DNA of 64,000 nt, taken from positions 1 through 64,000 of the forward strand of contig CAZNPA010000001.1 in the NCBI GenBank assembly GCA_964575095.1, given 5' to 3'. The notes beneath the pieces were generated by a model. It ran no database searches. It was not told where the DNA came from and worked only from the letters and a program-made list of their open reading frames with translations. Below, in pieces: positions 61,413-64,000 of this stretch. How positions within the stretch are numbered: the first letter of the stretch is position 1; each line of letters begins with the position of its first letter. The DNA is from CAZNPA01 sp964575095 (GTDB taxonomy: Bacteria; Pseudomonadota; Alphaproteobacteria; Rickettsiales; SXRF01). The position numbers and the translations under genes are program-made.

Positions 61413-62818
61413 GTAAGCCTCCTTACATCGGTTAAATGCCCAGTCACCGCCGCGGCGACGGCCATGGCGGGGGACATCAGGTGCGTTCTTCCGCCGCGTC
61501 CCTGGCGGCCTTCGAAGTTGCGATTGGAAGTCGAGGCGCAGCGTTCGCCGGGTTCTAACCTATCGGCGTTCATGGCCAGGCACATCGAGCAGCCGGGCTC
61601 GCGCCACTCGAATCCCGCCGCTAAAAATATTTTATCGAGCCCTTCTTTCTCCGCTTGTTCTTTCACCAGTCCGGAGCCGGGCACCACCATCGCCAATTTC
61701 ACATTCTTGGCGATGTGTTTACCTGCCGCCAGTTTTGCCGCTTCGCGCAAATCCTCGATGCGGCCGTTGGTGCAGGAACCAATGAAGACTTTATCTATCG
61801 GCACTTCGGTGAGCGGCGTGCCTGCGGTAAGCCCCATATATTCCAGTGCGCGCACGATACCCTTCTTTTTGGCTTCGTCCTTCTCCATACCCGGGTCGGG
61901 TATGTTGGCGGTAATGGGAAGAACCATCTCCGGGTTGGTGCCCCAGGTGACTTGCGGCGCGATGTCGGCGGCTTTCAGCACCACTTCCGCGTCATACTGT
62001 GCCCCGGTATCGGTGGGCAGCGTTTTCCAGTAAGTAACAGCCTTGTCCCAGTCGGCGCCTTTCGGGGCCATCGGGCGGCCTTTGATATAGGCGAACGTTA
62101 TTTCGTCGGGCGCGATCAAACCGGCGCGGGCACCGGCTTCGATACTCATGTTGCAGATGGTCATGCGGCCTTCCATCGAGAGGCTGCGGATGGCCTCGCC
62201 CGCATATTCCATGACGTAGCCAGTGCCGCCTGCCGTGCCGATCTTGCCGATGATGGCGAGCACGATGTCCTTGGCGGTGACGCCGGGGGAGAGCATACCC
62301 TCCACCCGTATCAGCATGTTCTTGGCGCGGCGCTGAATGAGTGTTTGCGTCGCGAACACATGCTCCACTTCCGAGGTGCCGATGCCGAAGGCCAGCGCGC
62401 CGAACGCGCCATGGGTGCTGGTGTGTGAGTCGCCGCAGACGATGGTCATGCCGGGCTGGGTGAAACCCTGCTCCGGGCCGACGATGTGGACAATGCCTTG
62501 GCGTTTATCGTTCATCGTATAATACGTGTCGATGCCGAATTCCTTGCAGTTGGCGTCCAGCATGTCGATTTGCACGGCGGAGTCGGCGGTAACGATGCCC
62601 TGCCTGCGTTCGGGCGTGGTAGGGACATTGTGGTCGGGAACGGCCAGCGTGGCGTCCGGCCGACGCACCTTGCGGCCGGCGGCGCGCAGGCCTTCAAAGG
62701 CTTGCGGGCTGGTGACTTCGTGGATTAAATGGCGGTCGACATAAATGAGGCAGGTGCCGTCATCCTGCTGGTGAACCAGGTGTCTTTCCCAGATTTTGTC
62801 GTAGAGGGTTTGAGGCAT
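61409..62818 (-). CDS. leuC: 3-isopropylmalate dehydratase large subunit
   Basis: Aconitase-family [4Fe-4S] enzyme of leucine synthesis. The 469-aa product has TLYDKIWERHLV, GQ/VCGDSHTSTHGAFGALAFGIGTSEVEHVFATQ, and cluster cysteines in VFIGSCTNGRIEDLREAA and GCSMCLAMNADRLEPGERCASTSNRNFEGRQG. The exact palindrome at 61887-61903 encodes IPDPGM. Confidence 0.97.
   Translation of the reverse strand: MPQTLYDKIWERHLVHQQDDGTCLIYVDRHLIHEVTSPQAFEGLRAAGRKVRRPDATLAVPDHNVPTTPERRQGIVTADSAVQIDMLDANCKEFGIDTYYTMNDKRQGIVHIVGPEQGFTQPGMTIVCGDSHTSTHGAFGALAFGIGTSEVEHVFATQTLIQRRAKNMLIRVEGMLSPGVTAKDIVLAIIGKIGTAGGTGYVMEYAGEAIRSLSMEGRMTICNMSIEAGARAGLIAPDEITFAYIKGRPMAPKGADWDKAVTYWKTLPTDTGAQYDAEVVLKAADIAPQVTWGTNPEMVLPITANIPDPGMEKDEAKKKGIVRALEYMGLTAGTPLTEVPIDKVFIGSCTNGRIEDLREAAKLAAGKHIAKNVKLAMVVPGSGLVKEQAEKEGLDKIFLAAGFEWREPGCSMCLAMNADRLEPGERCASTSNRNFEGRQGRGGRTHLMSPAMAVAAAVTGHLTDVRRLT
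61887..61903. repeat. exact ATACCC-N5-GGGTAT palindrome
   Basis: Within leuC. Exact at all 12 half-site bases, with a two-mismatch copy 408 bases away (62295-62311). Confidence 0.8.
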
Positions 62819-62821
62819 GGC

Positions 62822-62887
62822 AGTCGTTAGTCCTTAGTCTTTAGTCGATAGTTTATACTAACGACTATTGACTTACAACTTACGACT
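62822..62887. repeat. heptamer inverted repeat between rplS and leuC
   Basis: The left arm reads AGTCGTT-AGTCCTT-AGTCTTT-AGTCGAT-AGT. The right arm is its reverse complement in the same heptad pattern, agreeing at about 23 of 31 positions with mismatches mostly at the same heptad places. Loop of 4 bases. It lies in the spacer and touches the rplS stop codon. Confidence 0.7.
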
Positions 62888-63266
62888 ACTCGGCTGCCTG
62901 TTCGGCTGCGTCCAGCTTCTCGGTAATACGGGCGGCTTTACCGGTCAGCCCACGTAGATAATACAGCTTGGCGCGGCGGACTTCGCCTTTGCGCACCAGT
63001 TCGATGCTTTCGATACGCGGCGAATAGAGCGGGAACACGCGTTCAACGCCTTCGCCGTGGCTGATCTTGCGGACGGTGAATGCCGAACGCACGCCGGCGT
63101 TTTTGCGGGCGATGACGACGCCTTCGAATGCTTGTACGCGCTCGGTGGTGCCCTCGATGATACGTACGTTGACGATAACGGTGTCGCCTTCGTTAAACGC
63201 GTCGATACGTTTGCCTTCGGTCAGTTTTTCCAGAGTTTCCTGTTCTATTTTTTGCAGCGTATTCAT
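62886..63266 (-). CDS. rplS: 50S ribosomal protein L19
   Basis: The 126-aa protein has the L19 pattern FNEGDTVIVNVRIIEGTTERVQAFEGVVIARKNAG, FTVRKISHGEGVERVFPLYSPRIESIELVRKGEVRRAKLYYLRGLTGKAARI. It follows trmD by 4 bases, the common bacterial order trmD-rplS. Its Ala/Glu-rich end touches the heptamer inverted repeat. Confidence 0.97.
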   Translation of the reverse strand: MNTLQKIEQETLEKLTEGKRIDAFNEGDTVIVNVRIIEGTTERVQAFEGVVIARKNAGVRSAFTVRKISHGEGVERVFPLYSPRIESIELVRKGEVRRAKLYYLRGLTGKAARITEKLDAAEQAAE

Positions 63267-63270
63267 AAAT

Positions 63271-63990
63271 TTATCCTTTATTCTTCATTTTTTGCATTAA
63301 GTCCGGGCGGCGCGTTTCGGTCTCTTTTTTTGCCTGCTCGTGCCGCCAGGCATCTATTTCTTTGTGATTGCCGGATAGCAGTATTTCCGGCACCGATACC
63401 CCCTTCCACAAGGGCGGCCTAGTATAATGAGGATATTCCAGGAGTCCAGCGGATTTTGAATGGGGCGAGAAACTTTCTATCTGTATGGCCTCTTCCTTGC
63501 CGATAACGCCGGGAAGCAGGCGGACAGAGGCGTCCAGCATGGCAAGTGCCGCAATTTCGCCGCCGGAAAGCACGAAATCGCCCAGAGAAACTTCAAGCAT
63601 GTTATGGTGCTCGATAACGCGCTGGTCGACGCCCTCAAAGCGTCCGCATAATAGTATCAGATTCTTTTGCGATAATTCCTGCGCCAGTTTTTGATTAAAT
63701 GGCACGCCGCGCGGTGAAGTATAAATCAATATTGCATCCGGAAGTTTTGCTTTGGCGGCCTCAATGGCGCTATCGACCACATCCGGTTTCATGACCATGC
63801 CGACGCCGCCACCATAGGGCGAATCATCGACGGTGCGGTGTTTGTCGATCGCAAAGTCGCGGATAGAAAGAACTTCCAGCGACCATAACCCATTCTTAAG
63901 CGCCGTTCCCGCCAGCGAATGGCCGAGCGGGCCGGGAAACATTTCCGGGAAAAGCGTGAGGGCGATGGCGGAGAATAGGGGTGTTTTCAT
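63271..63990 (-). CDS. trmD: tRNA (guanine-37-N1)-methyltransferase
   Basis: The 239-aa SPOUT methyltransferase has LTLFPEMFPGPLGHSLAG, DDSPYGGGVGMVMKPDV, LLCGRFEGVDQRVIEH and VSLGDFVLSGGEIAALAMLDASVRLLPGV, the knot region binding S-adenosylmethionine. It methylates G37 in tRNAs with G36, preventing frameshifts. It starts 11 bases from the window edge, so an upstream rimM or rpsP would be outside. Confidence 0.97.
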   Translation of the reverse strand: MKTPLFSAIALTLFPEMFPGPLGHSLAGTALKNGLWSLEVLSIRDFAIDKHRTVDDSPYGGGVGMVMKPDVVDSAIEAAKAKLPDAILIYTSPRGVPFNQKLAQELSQKNLILLCGRFEGVDQRVIEHHNMLEVSLGDFVLSGGEIAALAMLDASVRLLPGVIGKEEAIQIESFSPHSKSAGLLEYPHYTRPPLWKGVSVPEILLSGNHKEIDAWRHEQAKKETETRRPDLMQKMKNKG

Positions 63991-64000
63991 GGCTTATTCC

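Overview
The window looks like chromosomal DNA of a Gram-negative alphaproteobacterium. Supporting signs are an ornithine-lipid olsBA pair behind a Fur/Mur-type regulator that lacks the usual CxxC zinc motif, an alphaproteobacterial gene-transfer-agent (GTA) type head-tail gene order, and a valyl-tRNA synthetase of the archaeal-like type (GFDDNG instead of GTDHAG) that I associate with Rickettsiales and relatives. Genus and species cannot be read from the sequence.

Left part (1-23.5 kb), mainly housekeeping: a 5'-truncated HATPase regulator running antisense into tRNA-Arg; tRNA-Val; a short HlyD-like adaptor; an ABC-F ATPase; a prepilin fused to a beta-propeller-like domain; ispH-zapE; panC-pyrE-SDR-folB (pantothenate, pyrimidine, folate); thrS-infC; an SdhA-like flavoprotein divergent from nadC; two pseudopilins; fur-olsB-olsA; a FlgC-like rod protein; a sterol-desaturase family enzyme; two tandem Flp pilins.

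Middle part (about 23.7-54.9 kb): a prophage- or GTA-like element. It has terminase, HK97 portal, prohead protease and capsid genes. These are followed by head-tail connector, head closure, DUF3168, TP901-1 tail protein, two tail chaperone genes, DUF2460, DUF2163, NlpC/P60 and a very large tail-tip protein in the RcGTA g6-g15 order. Tail fibre genes and a GH24 lysozyme close it. No integrase, replication gene or repressor is recognisable. The core is interrupted by non-structural genes: a 457-aa zincin-like protein, a cytochrome b561-YceI fusion, a DUF2335 membrane protein, a reverse-strand PH-SHOCT protein, and a 5.9-kb cassette of four unrecognised proteins where the tape-measure gene is expected. 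The cassette seems to have its own promoters and a terminator.

Right part (54.6-64 kb), one reverse-strand cluster: trmD-rplS-leuC-RDD-leuD-CDF-leuB-asd-valS plus a small gene paralogous to one in the capsid region. It joins leucine and aspartate-family synthesis to translation genes.

Two non-genic themes run across the window. One is a dispersed 17-bp interrupted palindrome, ATACCC-N5-GGGTAT, with five exact copies and at least eight with one mismatch, in coding and non-coding DNA. The other is a set of hairpins built from imperfect 7-bp repeats (16.4, 17.0 and 62.8 kb), one lying in frame inside nadC. Three other imperfect palindromic elements (14.5, 24.9, 31.8 kb) are also present.
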